Shown here: positions 53,230 to 61,865 of the stretch, piece by piece | How positions within the stretch are numbered: position 1 is the first letter of the stretch | How the letters are laid out: each line of letters begins with the position of its first letter | Assembly (NCBI GenBank): GCA_020073305.1 | Contig: JAIQFK010000017.1 | Span: forward strand, 1 to 64,000 | Direction: 5' to 3' | Length of the DNA stretch: 64,000 nt | Origin: Terriglobia bacterium | GTDB lineage: Bacteria; Acidobacteriota; Terriglobia; Bryobacterales; Bryobacteraceae | The notes under the pieces: model-generated | The model's input: the letters and a program-made list of their open reading frames with translations, nothing else | The model's database searches: none | What the model was told of the DNA's origin: nothing | Translations under genes and position numbers: made by a program

Positions 53230-53610
53230 ATGTCAGACAATCGCTGGCCATTTTCCAAGCCATTGGAGTTCCTCCAAAAGGTCAAATACGGAGGAGCCGT
53301 GGGAAAACTGACTGCTATAGCAATAGCGGCAATTCTTGCATGCTGCGTTGCGCTGGTTTCCATGTGGGGCCAACAAGCAGTCGCCTTTGTCGTGTTGGCG
53401 GTAATCATTCTAATCGTATTCGGAGTGTTTTGGGAGATCCGCAAAACACTCGAGAAGCATCCTGAGTTGGCGCTTATGGATGGAGCGGAGTATGTCGCCT
53501 ACAGGAGAATCCAGAATGCAGCAAAGGGCCAACCTACCCTTTTGACAGAGGCACAACCCATGCCCGATCCGACCCCACCACGGACAAATCCAGACGAAGG
53601 GGACGATTAA
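53230..53610 (+). CDS. Cargo gene 1: two-helix membrane protein
   Basis: A 126-residue protein. Helices at about 28-45 (LTAIAIAAILACCVALVS) and 51-66 (VAFVVLAVIILIVFGV), a basic/helical middle (EIRKTLEKHPELALMD) and a Pro-rich acidic tail (DPTPPRTNPDEGDD). Base composition is lower in GC than the neighbours. No family recognised. It precedes the second gene by 7 bases, so they are probably one operon. Confidence 0.6.
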   Translation: MSDNRWPFSKPLEFLQKVKYGGAVGKLTAIAIAAILACCVALVSMWGQQAVAFVVLAVIILIVFGVFWEIRKTLEKHPELALMDGAEYVAYRRIQNAAKGQPTLLTEAQPMPDPTPPRTNPDEGDD

Positions 53611-53617
53611 CATCCCC

Positions 53618-53932
53618 GTGCCAACCGTTACAGCCACAGCAAAGCGCTCATTCGGATTTCTTCACCTCGCAGTAAATTTTGAGGGAACGGACGGGGCTGC
53701 AGAACGAGCCGTCATCGAACAGGCCCTCAACAAGGCTAAGGACTGGCTGCGTTACGGTCCGGACTGCTGGCTTATTTACACCAGCCGAAGCCCTAAAAGT
53801 TGGAGTGAGGACTTAATGGGACTAGCTGGCATGAAACAGCATACGTTTTTCATCTGCGAGGTAAACATCAAGAACAGGTCTGGCTGGTTGCAAAGGTCCG
53901 CCTGGGACTGGATCAACAAAACACGCGACTAG
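53618..53932 (+). CDS. Cargo gene 2: 104-residue protein, possible SinR/Cas2-like fold
   Basis: Starts at GTG 53618. The pattern of a short strand, a helix (ERAVIEQALNKAKDWLRYG), a strand with Trp (PDCWLIYTSRSPKSW), a helix (SEDLMGLAG), then HTFFICEVNIKNRSGWLQ and a final WDWINKTR recalls SinR-like and other Cas2-type ferredoxin folds. That resemblance is only by eye. It sits 7 bases after cargo gene 1 and 12 bases before the right end of the element. Confidence 0.55.
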   Translation: MPTVTATAKRSFGFLHLAVNFEGTDGAAERAVIEQALNKAKDWLRYGPDCWLIYTSRSPKSWSEDLMGLAGMKQHTFFICEVNIKNRSGWLQRSAWDWINKTRD

Positions 53933-54131
53933 CCTGCGATCAACAACGCAGATTTAGGACACTACCAACAGATTTCAGGCTCTCTTTCTCCTTCATTAAG
54001 TGCTAGAATACTGCCAGAAGCTAACTTGTAGCGGAGATTTTGTGCCGGCGCGCTGACCCTTCGGCGGGAGCTTCGCGGAGGCTCGGCCGCTGAGCGTTTG
54101 AAGTGGATGTGGCGTGACACGGGGAGGTCAT

Positions 54132-54710
54132 ATGCCGGCAAGAAAGTCCGCGGTGCGGCGCGCCGCGAAGAGAGTCGCAGTACGTCCGAGACCCGCGAAA
54201 ACACAGGAGATGGTCATGCATCGCGAACGCAGCATTGAATTGCTCAACAAGGCGGTTGCAGACGAGCTGGCTGCCGTCCATCAGTACATGTACTTTCACT
54301 TTCACGTGGACGACCAGGGTTTCGCACCCTTGGCTGGATTGTTCAAGCGCACCGCTATTCAGGAAATGGGCCATGTGGAGGCGCTGGCGGAACGCATCTT
54401 GTTCCTCAAGGGAGACACCAGTATGATCGCCGCCGGAAACGTGGAGAAGATCCGGGATCCGATCGCGATGCTGGCGAAGGCCATGCACATGGAAGAGGGG
54501 AGCGCGCGGGAATACAACCAGTGGGCGCTGGAGTGCAGCGCCAACGCAGACGCCGCCTCGAAACAGCTCTTCGAAAAGCTGATCAACGACGAAGAGGGCC
54601 ACTTCAACAACTTCGAAAAGCAGTTGGAAAACATCAAGCGTTTTGGCCCGAACTACCTCGCGCTCGAATCCTTCGGCGGCAACGGTGTCAAAGCCGAAGC
54701 GGCGCATTGA
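54132..54710 (+). CDS. bfr: Bacterioferritin with a basic N-terminal tail
   Basis: A 192-residue ferritin-like protein. The di-iron site is formed by Glu45, Glu78 and His81 (QEMGHVE) and DEEGHFNN near residue 160. Met79 sits where Bfr ligates haem. Residues 1-28 are rich in Arg/Lys/Ala (PARKSAVRRAAKRVAVRPR), like a DNA-binding tail of Dps. There are two good starts: ATG 54132 after GGAGG, and ATG 54216 after AGGAG, which gives an ordinary Bfr. Iron storage is expected; tail use might bind DNA. Confidence 0.88.
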   Translation: MPARKSAVRRAAKRVAVRPRPAKTQEMVMHRERSIELLNKAVADELAAVHQYMYFHFHVDDQGFAPLAGLFKRTAIQEMGHVEALAERILFLKGDTSMIAAGNVEKIRDPIAMLAKAMHMEEGSAREYNQWALECSANADAASKQLFEKLINDEEGHFNNFEKQLENIKRFGPNYLALESFGGNGVKAEAAH

Positions 54711-54746
54711 AGTTTACGGAGATTACGCAAAAGGAGGAATGGACGT

Positions 54747-55013
54747 ATGGCGCTCTTGTACCTTATTCCCGTGTGGTTCGTCCTGGGCATGTCGATTCCG
54801 ATCGCCTGGTCTGTCAGCAAGGCCTATCGCAGATCACGAGGTCCCCGGGAAGTGGTCTGCCCTGAAATCAGCCAGCTGGCTATCATTCAGTTGGATGTGC
54901 GCGACGCTGTAAAAATGCACGTGCTGGGCAATCCGGTCCGCAAAATCCAAATGTGCTCCCGCTGGCCCGAGCGGCAGGCTTGCGACCGTAGTTGCCTGAT
55001 GCACGCTGCGTAG
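54747..55013 (+). CDS. Small membrane protein with a four-cysteine cytoplasmic/periplasmic tail
   Basis: An 88-residue protein. One N-terminal helix (LLYLIPVWFVLGMSIPIAW), then a tail with VVCPEISQLAIIQLDVRD, MCSRWPERQACDRSC. The CPE/CSRWPER/C-x3-C pattern recurs in uncharacterised proteins of Acidobacteria and Planctomycetes as I recall, and could bind a metal or a cofactor. It has an excellent ribosome site (AAAGGAGGA). It follows bfr by 36 bases on the same strand. Confidence 0.7.
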   Translation: MALLYLIPVWFVLGMSIPIAWSVSKAYRRSRGPREVVCPEISQLAIIQLDVRDAVKMHVLGNPVRKIQMCSRWPERQACDRSCLMHAA

Positions 55014-55021
55014 GTGCGGCG

Positions 55022-56158
55022 TTATCGCGTGCTCCAGTGCGCCCGGATGCCGATGTAGTCGTCATCCGGAATATTGGCCAGGATCAACCGGCGGACCTCG
55101 ATGGGATCGATGGGCCCTTGGTGCTCGTAGGCCACGCTTCCATCCGGGCGTAGCAGGACGGTATAGGGCACGCCTGCATTCCACTTGGGATCGAACGCTG
55201 CCATGAGGCCGTAGTTATCCGTCGAGCCGAAGAGCAGATTCTTGCTCGAAGCATGCATGCGCTCGAGGACAGCCAACACGCCTTTCTTCTCGTCGGGATA
55301 ATTCGTGCTCACGGTGACCAAATTGAAAGGCCGGTGCCGGTACATCCGGTACATGGTCTGAAACTCCTGGAACGTCTGAATGCACGGGCCGCACCAGGTG
55401 GCCCAAAAGTCGATCAGCACTACCTTCCCGCCCGCGTTCTTCCGTAGCGCTTTCAAGCCTTCGGCGTCCACCATCTCCACCTTGACCGGCTCCCGTTCGA
55501 TGGCCGCCAACTCCGCGGCACGCTCTTCTTCTTTCGATGCCCACTTGATCGAGCAGCCGAACGTCGGCGTCTTGGCAACCGGTACTGGCTTGCCGGCCAG
55601 CAAGGCATCCAGCGCACTGCGGGCGTCGTGCATCTTGGCCAGGGGTTCGCGCGAGCTGCTGTCGATGCGCCCTTCATAGCGCAGCTTCCGGTCGCGGTCA
55701 AAGATGAAGGCGTGGGGAGTGGCCGTCGGGCCGTATTTCCGTGCCGTCGCCTGGGTCTCGCCGTCGTAAAGATAAGGGAAATTGAAGCGGCTGTGTTGAG
55801 CCCGGATTTTCATTTCGTCGAACGAATCGGAAAGATCGGTATACCCCATTTCATCCAGACGAACAGATTTCGGATCATTGGGCTGAATCGCGACCAGGGC
55901 CACACCGCGGTCCCGATAATCGGCGGCAAGCTCTTTGATGCGGCCCTCGTAGAGCTGGGCGGTAGGGCAGTGATTGCAGGTGAAAACAATCACCAGCAAC
56001 TTGCTCGCTGCGAAATCCGACAGAGGGTAGGTCTTGCCGTCGATGCCAGGCAGAGCGAAGTCGGGCGCGGGACTCCCGATCGCAAGCGTGGGTGGGTTGT
56101 CTGCGGCGTAGACCGCGGCGGCTGCCAGAAGGAGTGAAACTGCGCGGATGATTTTCAC
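55022..56158 (-). CDS. Periplasmic protein with two thioredoxin folds (peroxiredoxin-like and TlpA-like)
   Basis: A 378-residue protein. Signal peptide about 1-19. First domain (about 24-180) AhpC/TSA-like with FTCNHCPTAQLYEGR, which has a CNHC pair. Second (about 225-370) TlpA/ResA-like with WATWCGPCIQTFQEF. Both are redox-active in principle. It would reduce or relay thiols in the periplasm. It is the last gene of the operon starting at 61812, 24 bases after the Gfo/Idh/MocA gene. Role in a sugar operon is not obvious; partner reducing enzymes are common near secreted dehydrogenases. Confidence 0.85.
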   Translation of the reverse strand: MKIIRAVSLLLAAAAVYAADNPPTLAIGSPAPDFALPGIDGKTYPLSDFAASKLLVIVFTCNHCPTAQLYEGRIKELAADYRDRGVALVAIQPNDPKSVRLDEMGYTDLSDSFDEMKIRAQHSRFNFPYLYDGETQATARKYGPTATPHAFIFDRDRKLRYEGRIDSSSREPLAKMHDARSALDALLAGKPVPVAKTPTFGCSIKWASKEEERAAELAAIEREPVKVEMVDAEGLKALRKNAGGKVVLIDFWATWCGPCIQTFQEFQTMYRMYRHRPFNLVTVSTNYPDEKKGVLAVLERMHASSKNLLFGSTDNYGLMAAFDPKWNAGVPYTVLLRPDGSVAYEHQGPIDPIEVRRLILANIPDDDYIGIRAHWSTR

Positions 56159-56182
56159 GTTTCTATTCTCTCTCTTCGTCGC

Positions 56183-57370
56183 TCAAACGTTGTTCCGCCC
56201 GTCAAACCGCTCGCTCACTCGCATCATCTCCTCCCAGCTCACCTCGTGCTGCCGATAGGCGGCCATCCGGCCCAGAACGCCGGTAAGCGTGCTCTCGACG
56301 GCCGTCTCGCTGTTGTTCAGGAGCTTCCCGGTCTTGATGCTGTCGATGAAGTTTTTGATATTGGTGATCGCGCCCTCGCGAAACGTCGGGTCCGTTTCAG
56401 CGCCATTCCAGGGGTTCTTGCCGGTGATGCGGAGCGCTCCGCCGTAATGCGAATCCAGGGTGCCCTCGCTGCCATAAATGCGAATGCAGAGATCGCTGTA
56501 GCCTTTCGCAAACTGGACCGAGCTGAAATCAACCTTGGCGTCGTTCGGATACTGATACGTGACGATGAAGTGATCTGAAATGTCGCCGGCGATGGGCGCC
56601 TTGCGACCGCACAATCCCTCGGCCTTCAGCGGATGCGATTGCAGATACCAGTTCCCTGCGTCGAGAACATGCACGTTCTGCTCGACGATGATGTCACCGG
56701 AGAGCCGCCGGTCATGCAGCCAGTTGCGCAACGTAGCCTGTTCCAGGCTCATTCCGCCTACGTCGTGCACCGGGGTGTGACCGGCATGATAGTACACATG
56801 GCCGAACACCGGCGTGCCGATTTCGCCTCTGTGGACGCGCGCTGCCGCCTCCTGGAACACCGGCCGAGCGCGAGTTTGGAAATCGACCAGGTAGCTCAGC
56901 TTGCCGCTCGCTTTCTGTGCGCTGGCCGCGACGGATTTGCAGCCGGGTACGTCGACGGCCACGGGCTTGGCCATGAAGACGTGTTTCCCCGCATTCACCG
57001 CGGCTTCGGCGTGCTCCGGATGAAAGTAGGGAGGCGATTCGATAATGACCGCGTCGAGCCTGGAGTTCGCCAGTTCCTGATACGCATTGAGACCGGTGTA
57101 GGAGCGCGCGGAATCCACCTTGTACTTGGTGCGCGCTTCAGCCAGCGGAGTTGGAAAGGCATCCGCCAGCGCTACCACACGCGAGCCCGTGAACTCGATG
57201 AAGAAGTCCGTCACCCAATTCCCGCGCGATCCACATCCGACCAGACCCACTTCGACTGCTGAATTCGCCTGATATCCGAACGCGGTCTCAGGCCTCAGGA
57301 TTAACAATCCCGCGGCAGTCGCCCCGCCATCGCGCAGGAAACTGCGCCTTCCCTTCCCTGGTTCACTCAT
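56183..57370 (-). CDS. Tat-exported Gfo/Idh/MocA oxidoreductase
   Basis: A 395-residue dehydrogenase with a twin-arginine leader (GKGRRSFLRDGGATAAGLL). NAD(P)-binding GLVGCGSRG follows, then sugar-binding signatures AVIIESPPYFHPEHAEAAVN and KHVFMAKPVAVD (motif with the EKP-like lysine). Export implies that it works outside the cytoplasm with a tightly bound cofactor, as in glucose-fructose oxidoreductase. ATG 57370 overlaps the end of the metallo-hydrolase gene by 4 bases (ATGA). Confidence 0.9.
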   Translation of the reverse strand: MSEPGKGRRSFLRDGGATAAGLLILRPETAFGYQANSAVEVGLVGCGSRGNWVTDFFIEFTGSRVVALADAFPTPLAEARTKYKVDSARSYTGLNAYQELANSRLDAVIIESPPYFHPEHAEAAVNAGKHVFMAKPVAVDVPGCKSVAASAQKASGKLSYLVDFQTRARPVFQEAAARVHRGEIGTPVFGHVYYHAGHTPVHDVGGMSLEQATLRNWLHDRRLSGDIIVEQNVHVLDAGNWYLQSHPLKAEGLCGRKAPIAGDISDHFIVTYQYPNDAKVDFSSVQFAKGYSDLCIRIYGSEGTLDSHYGGALRITGKNPWNGAETDPTFREGAITNIKNFIDSIKTGKLLNNSETAVESTLTGVLGRMAAYRQHEVSWEEMMRVSERFDGRNNV

Positions 57371-58212
57371 TGTCTTGCTACCTCCCGGAGAGCCGTGCTC
57401 TCCCAACGCCCTCCGCACCGGAGCACGCGATAAGGCTGCCCGATCGATTCCGCCGTCCGGATGAATTCCGCCGGATCGGCCGTATTGAACTCGAACATCT
57501 CGTAGTGACACGGAATGACCATCCGCGCGCCCATCGCTTTCGCCAGTTCCGCAGCTTCGGAACCACTGAGATTGCCCGCCACGCGGCGTTCGGGCGCCCG
57601 TCCATTGATGGGCAGGAGCGCGATATCAACGGCGAATGGACGGAGACGGTCAGCCATGCCCTCATACAGCAGGGTATCGCCGCTGTGATAAATCCGCCAG
57701 GATCCACACTCGATCACGTAGCCCAGACATTCAGGAGAAAGCTCCTCGTGCTTCGCTGGAACCGCCGTGAACCGAAACGAGCCAATCGTAGTCGACTCGC
57801 CGTCGCGCAACCCGACCGGAAAGGATCGGCCGATGCTCAGGCGGTCTGCAATGAAATCCCGGTTGGCATCCGGCGCAACCATCACGAGCCGTGGATTCGC
57901 CTTGAGCAGCGGGCCAAGAGTTTCGCCATCCAGGTGGTCGGTGTGGTTGTGACTCGAAGTGACGACATCGATGAAATCGAGTCGTGCCGGATCGACCACT
58001 CGTTCCGTCATGCGGACGTGCGGCTTGTCGGTGGCCGCATATTTCCTGGTTAACGAGTCGGAAAGATACGGATCGAGCAACAGGTGGCGGCGCTTCCACT
58101 GCACCAGGAATCCGCTTTGTCCCAGCCACCACAAGCGAAAATGGCCGTCGTCGCGGTTGGCCCCGCTCACATCCTCGAGGAAAGCTCCGTCCTGAAGTGC
58201 CGGTCGGATCAC
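57367..58212 (-). CDS. Metallo-beta-lactamase-fold hydrolase (UlaG-like)
   Basis: A 281-residue protein with SSHNHTDHLDG (HxHxDH), GYVIECGSWRIYHSGDT (late Asp) and CHYEMF. These are the metal sites of UlaG-type lactonases and related hydrolases. GTG 58212 overlaps the upstream stop codon as GTGA; longer in-frame starts overlap the MetE-like gene. It could open a sugar lactone produced by the Gfo/Idh/MocA or SDR enzymes. Cytoplasmic (no signal). Confidence 0.82.
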   Translation of the reverse strand: MIRPALQDGAFLEDVSGANRDDGHFRLWWLGQSGFLVQWKRRHLLLDPYLSDSLTRKYAATDKPHVRMTERVVDPARLDFIDVVTSSHNHTDHLDGETLGPLLKANPRLVMVAPDANRDFIADRLSIGRSFPVGLRDGESTTIGSFRFTAVPAKHEELSPECLGYVIECGSWRIYHSGDTLLYEGMADRLRPFAVDIALLPINGRAPERRVAGNLSGSEAAELAKAMGARMVIPCHYEMFEFNTADPAEFIRTAESIGQPYRVLRCGGRWESTALREVARQ

Positions 58213-59246
58213 GCGATCCCCAATTCCTTCCGCGCGCGGTGGACGCCATCCACCAGCGCCTTCAGCTTCTTCATGGCGGCCCAGCGCGCGGTCTGGCTCA
58301 GGCCGCAATCCGGAGCGAAAGACAACCGCTCGGGCGGCGCAAACTCCAGGCACGTCCGCACGCGCGCCGCTATGTCTTCGGGCGTTTCGATGTAATAGTT
58401 CTTGACGTCCACGATCCCGACCGCCACGTCCATTGTTGGGGTGATGGTGCGAATCAGCTCAATTTCCGCGAACTCGCGGCTGGCCATCTCCAGATGGATT
58501 TCATCCACCTCCAGCTTCAGAAATGCCGGAAACATGGGAGCGTAGCGTCGCGGAGCGACCGCCCGTCCTTTGTAGTTGCCGAAACACAGGTGCGTGCCAA
58601 GCCGGCAACGCCCGCGAATCGTTGACACGGTCCGGTTGAAGATGCCGACCAGCCGCACCGGGTCCTCTCGCCACGCGTAGCAGCTCATCGAGGGCTCATC
58701 GACACAGATCTCGGTGCACCCAGCCTCGACCAGTGCCTCGAGTTCCTGCCGCACGATGGGGATCAGGGCTTCGGTCAGAGCGTAGCGGTCTTTGTATTGC
58801 TCGTTGGGAACCAGCCGGCCGCTTAGCGTGTAGGGACCCGGCACGCTGACTTTCAGAACCGGGCCGGCGGGCGCGATGCGTTGCAGCCGCCGGAAGTCGT
58901 CCACTGCGCCCAGGCCGCGAGGCGCGCCCAGTGTTCCTGTGACCTCGTGCTTGCCGCGCTGATCGTGTGCCGGCGGACCAAACCGGCGCTTCTGCTGGGA
59001 TTCCATCTCGATGCCGGTCAGAAAACCGTAAAACGAGAGATTGAAGTCCAGCCGGGTCTGCTCGCCATCGGTGATCGCATCGAGGCCCGCGGCCACCTGG
59101 TCGTGCACGGCAACCGTGACGGCGTCATCCAGCAACTCCGCCAGATCGTCGGTCCCGAATTCATCCAGCCGGCTGGAAGCAAACTCGAGCCACCCGGGAA
59201 ATGGGTAGCTGCCAATGACCGTAGTGCGGAGAGGGCGCTGTTTCAT
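58209..59246 (-). CDS. MetE C-terminal-like (cobalamin-independent methionine synthase-type) protein
   Basis: A 345-residue barrel of the MetE/UROD superfamily. Zinc ligands are retained: THLCFGNY (His, Cys), IHLEMA (Glu) and APDCGLSQT (Cys). EVEDEPSM-like substrate loop is CVDEPSMSCYAW. It lacks the N-terminal half of MetE. Such single-barrel proteins transfer methyl groups to or from thiols or related substrates; many are uncharacterised. It sits inside a sugar-type operon, 3 bases after the SDR and overlapping the metallo-hydrolase. Confidence 0.87.
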   Translation of the reverse strand: MKQRPLRTTVIGSYPFPGWLEFASSRLDEFGTDDLAELLDDAVTVAVHDQVAAGLDAITDGEQTRLDFNLSFYGFLTGIEMESQQKRRFGPPAHDQRGKHEVTGTLGAPRGLGAVDDFRRLQRIAPAGPVLKVSVPGPYTLSGRLVPNEQYKDRYALTEALIPIVRQELEALVEAGCTEICVDEPSMSCYAWREDPVRLVGIFNRTVSTIRGRCRLGTHLCFGNYKGRAVAPRRYAPMFPAFLKLEVDEIHLEMASREFAEIELIRTITPTMDVAVGIVDVKNYYIETPEDIAARVRTCLEFAPPERLSFAPDCGLSQTARWAAMKKLKALVDGVHRARKELGIA

Positions 59247-59249
59247 GAT

Positions 59250-60005
59250 CTATCCGCTCACCGTCCATCCGCCATCCACGCTGACGACCTGGCCCGTGAT
59301 GTGACGCGCGTGCGGGCCAAGCAGAAATAGCGCCGCCTCGGCGACGTCGGCGGTATCGAGCATGCCGCCGCTCAACGGCTGCTTGTGAGCGATGAACTCC
59401 GTGACCTCCTGATTCGTTTGCGCGCGCGCGCTCATGGGGGTTCGCACCAGCCCCGGTGCAATCACGTTGATCCGGATCTTCCGCGGCGCGTAATACGCAG
59501 CCATGGCAAGGCTCATGGAAATGATGGCCCCCTTGCTGGCCGCGTAAGCGTGCGTGGCAAAATGCTGTGCCTGCGGCGAGATCGCCAGTACACTCGACAT
59601 ATTCAGGATCGTACCCTCCCGTCCCAAGCCCAGCCAGTACTTCAGCACACCGCGGCACACCAGAAACATGCTCTTCACGTTGTTGTCGAGCGTGACCGTC
59701 CAACCATCCGTCGAACACTCATGCAATGGTCCGTCGCCGAAGCCGCGGCCGCTGATGCCCGCCACGTTGAACAACGCGTCAAGGGCGCCAAACCTATTGA
59801 GACAGGCCGTCAGCGCATCTTCCACCCCGTGCTCGTCGGTGAGATCGCAGGCGTAGTAACCCGAATCCGGCAGGCGCGCACAGAGGTCCAGGCAAGAGGC
59901 CTCATCCCGGCTGATCACGAAAATCGAATCACCTTGCTGCGCGGCTTTGATCGCCGTTGCCTCCGCGATTCCCGTCGATCCGGTAATGAGCAGCACCTGA
60001 CCCAT
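59250..60005 (-). CDS. SDR family oxidoreductase
   Basis: A 251-residue SDR with GSTGIAEATAIKAA near residue 9 (the classical TGxxxGIG reads GSTGIAEAT, one Gly fewer), NVAGISG, Ser in NMSSVLAISP and YAASKGA, so the Tyr-Lys pair is intact (unlike the SDR at 37893). Probably reduces or oxidises a sugar or polyol. It lies 3 bases from the genes on each side. Confidence 0.9.
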   Translation of the reverse strand: MGQVLLITGSTGIAEATAIKAAQQGDSIFVISRDEASCLDLCARLPDSGYYACDLTDEHGVEDALTACLNRFGALDALFNVAGISGRGFGDGPLHECSTDGWTVTLDNNVKSMFLVCRGVLKYWLGLGREGTILNMSSVLAISPQAQHFATHAYAASKGAIISMSLAMAAYYAPRKIRINVIAPGLVRTPMSARAQTNQEVTEFIAHKQPLSGGMLDTADVAEAALFLLGPHARHITGQVVSVDGGWTVSG

Positions 60006-60008
60006 CGC

Positions 60009-61049
60009 TCAGTACTCGACGCGAACCCACTTGCCGGATCGCATGGATTCATAACCGGCGTCCAGAACGCAGTTCACCACGTACCCGTCTTCGTAGGTTT
60101 CCCGCGGTGTTGCACGGCCGCTCACGCACTCGACGAAATGGCGCATCTCCGCCTGATACCCGTAGGCGAAGGCCTCCTCCGGCAGCGGACGCGTCCAGCC
60201 CACATCCGAGTCCGCCTTTTCCACCACGTAGCCGGCCGAACCGGTAGTGAACGCTGCGATCGGCGTCCCGCGGGTGACGTCGGTAAACACCGAGCCGTCC
60301 GAGCCGTGAATCTCGTTCCGCAGATCGAGCCCGCCCTTGGTCGTCCAGGAAAGCTCGCAGTGGCCGATGCCGCCCGACGAGAATTTCAGCACCAGCAGCG
60401 CGTTGTCTTCGCCTTGCGTCTTATCGTGATGAACGAGGCGCGCACCCCACGCCATCACTTCCACGATCTTGTCCTGTTTCCCGAAGAAGTACCGGGCGGC
60501 CTCAATGCAGTGGCAGCCGAGATCGTTCAAGGCGCCGCCTCCCGTCTTGTCCACGTCCCAGAAATGCGGGCTGTGCGGCCCGCTGTGCGATTCCCGCGAG
60601 CGCACCCATAAGACCCGGCCGATGCCGCCCTGCTCGATCATCTGCCGCGCTTTCACCACGCATGGCGCGAACACCTCCGTCTCCGCGTATCCGTGCGTTG
60701 CGCCCGATCGCACTGCAGCCTCCAGCATGGCCTTGGCTTCCTCCCGTGTGCGGCCCAGCGGCTTCGTGCAGACCTGGTTTTTTCCGGCGCGAGACAGGTC
60801 GAGGGAAACCGGCAGATGCGCTTCGTTGGGGAGCGCGATGATGTAAAGATCGATATCGGTCCGGCTGACCAGTTTGGCCAGATCGGTGGTCCATTCCGGA
60901 ATCGACCAGCGTTCGGCGAAGTTCTTTGCGCGAGCCTCAGCGCGCGAGTAATTCGCCATCACCCGGTGGCCATGCACGTTGGCCAGGCCTTGCATGTAAA
61001 ATTCGGCCACGAATCCGGAGCCGAGCAGAGCGATCGATACTTCACTCAT
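60009..61049 (-). CDS. Gfo/Idh/MocA family oxidoreductase, cytoplasmic
   Basis: A 346-residue NAD(P)-dependent dehydrogenase. Fold GLGSGFVAEFY-like start (IALLGSGFVAEFYMQGL), LYIIALPNEAHLPVSLD, KNQVCTKPLGRTREEA (EKP equivalent) and GGGALNDLGCHCIEAARYFF, the His of the active site. ATG 61049 overlaps the SIS gene by 8 bases. Substrate unknown; inositol or sugar-acid dehydrogenases are related. Confidence 0.9.
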   Translation of the reverse strand: MSEVSIALLGSGFVAEFYMQGLANVHGHRVMANYSRAEARAKNFAERWSIPEWTTDLAKLVSRTDIDLYIIALPNEAHLPVSLDLSRAGKNQVCTKPLGRTREEAKAMLEAAVRSGATHGYAETEVFAPCVVKARQMIEQGGIGRVLWVRSRESHSGPHSPHFWDVDKTGGGALNDLGCHCIEAARYFFGKQDKIVEVMAWGARLVHHDKTQGEDNALLVLKFSSGGIGHCELSWTTKGGLDLRNEIHGSDGSVFTDVTRGTPIAAFTTGSAGYVVEKADSDVGWTRPLPEEAFAYGYQAEMRHFVECVSGRATPRETYEDGYVVNCVLDAGYESMRSGKWVRVEY

Positions 61050-61812
61050 ATAGGTGTCGCAGGCTCTTGCGGTAGGCTTCGTAAAACCGCTCGAGTTGTT
61101 CGGAAGCGCTGGCATTGCCGACCAACTGATGGCTCGGCAAGAGCACGGGCTTCAATCCGCGCGCCATCAGCCGCTCAGCGACCTCGCACCGCAACATGTT
61201 GATGATCATCGCGCCGGTAACGGTTGAGGCCGGCCCCGTGTTCCAGTCCAGGCCTTCAATTCCAAGCACGCAATCGCCGGGCGGGCAGTGATTGTCGATC
61301 ACAATATCCGCCAGATCGATCAGCTTCTTTCCGGAGGAATGCGCCGCGGGTGAGCGATCGCTATGCTGGCGGGAGACGATGGCAATCACCGGCAGATGGC
61401 GCTCCCTGGCCCCGGCGGCCATTTCCACCACCACCGGACGGATGCCGCTGGTGGAAATGATGATGAACGCGTCGTTCGGGCCAAAATGGAAGCTCCTCAG
61501 AATTTCTTCTGCGTAGCCTTCATACTTCTCCAGGTAGAGTGGCGGGCGAAGGCCGTTGGCCCCAACGATGTCGGCGTGGTTGGAAAGCGCGAGTTCCACC
61601 AAAGCAACGAAGCCCGGGAAGCAGCCCTGGCGCGGGGTCATTTCCTCGCACATCATCCGCGAGTGGCCGTTGCCGAACAGGAACACCAGTCCTCCAGCGG
61701 CAATGCGGGACGCGCACAGTTCAGCCGCCTGCAGAATCGGCGCCATTTCGAGGAGCCGCAACTGAGCCAGGAGTTCGATGGTTCTTTCGAAATAGGATGC
61801 TGCAGCATTCAT
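61042..61812 (-). CDS. SIS-domain sugar isomerase/phosphosugar-binding protein
   Basis: A 256-residue protein with an SIS fold: GGLVFLFGNGHSRMMCEEM (about 39-57), IIISTSGIRPVVVEMA and ADIVIDNHCPPGDC. Length and sequence resemble UPF0309-type sugar isomerase domain proteins. It would isomerise or bind a phosphosugar. First gene of the operon running down to 55022; it diverges from the ROK kinase gene 53 bases away. Confidence 0.87.
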   Translation of the reverse strand: MNAAASYFERTIELLAQLRLLEMAPILQAAELCASRIAAGGLVFLFGNGHSRMMCEEMTPRQGCFPGFVALVELALSNHADIVGANGLRPPLYLEKYEGYAEEILRSFHFGPNDAFIIISTSGIRPVVVEMAAGARERHLPVIAIVSRQHSDRSPAAHSSGKKLIDLADIVIDNHCPPGDCVLGIEGLDWNTGPASTVTGAMIINMLRCEVAERLMARGLKPVLLPSHQLVGNASASEQLERFYEAYRKSLRHLYE

Positions 61813-61865
61813 GAGAATCCTACCTATATCAGAAAAAGGCAGGCCACCGGGAGTATTCTGGCTTC

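Larger units (their letters stand above)
53039..53966. mobile_element. 928-bp transposase-less element with terminal inverted repeats, carrying two genes
   Basis: Both ends read GGTxGTGTCCTAAATCTGCG inward (left x is C, right x is A); they agree at 22 of the first 23 positions. The flanks are an exact 8-bp direct repeat, AACAGATT, at 53031-53038 and 53967-53974. That is a target-site duplication. TIRs starting with GG and 8-bp duplications fit the IS1595 superfamily, but that is inference. The only genes inside are a membrane protein and a 104-residue protein, with no transposase, so it was presumably moved in trans. The insertion begins 6 bases after the GH-like gene's stop, so it leaves that gene intact. 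Confidence 0.85.
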
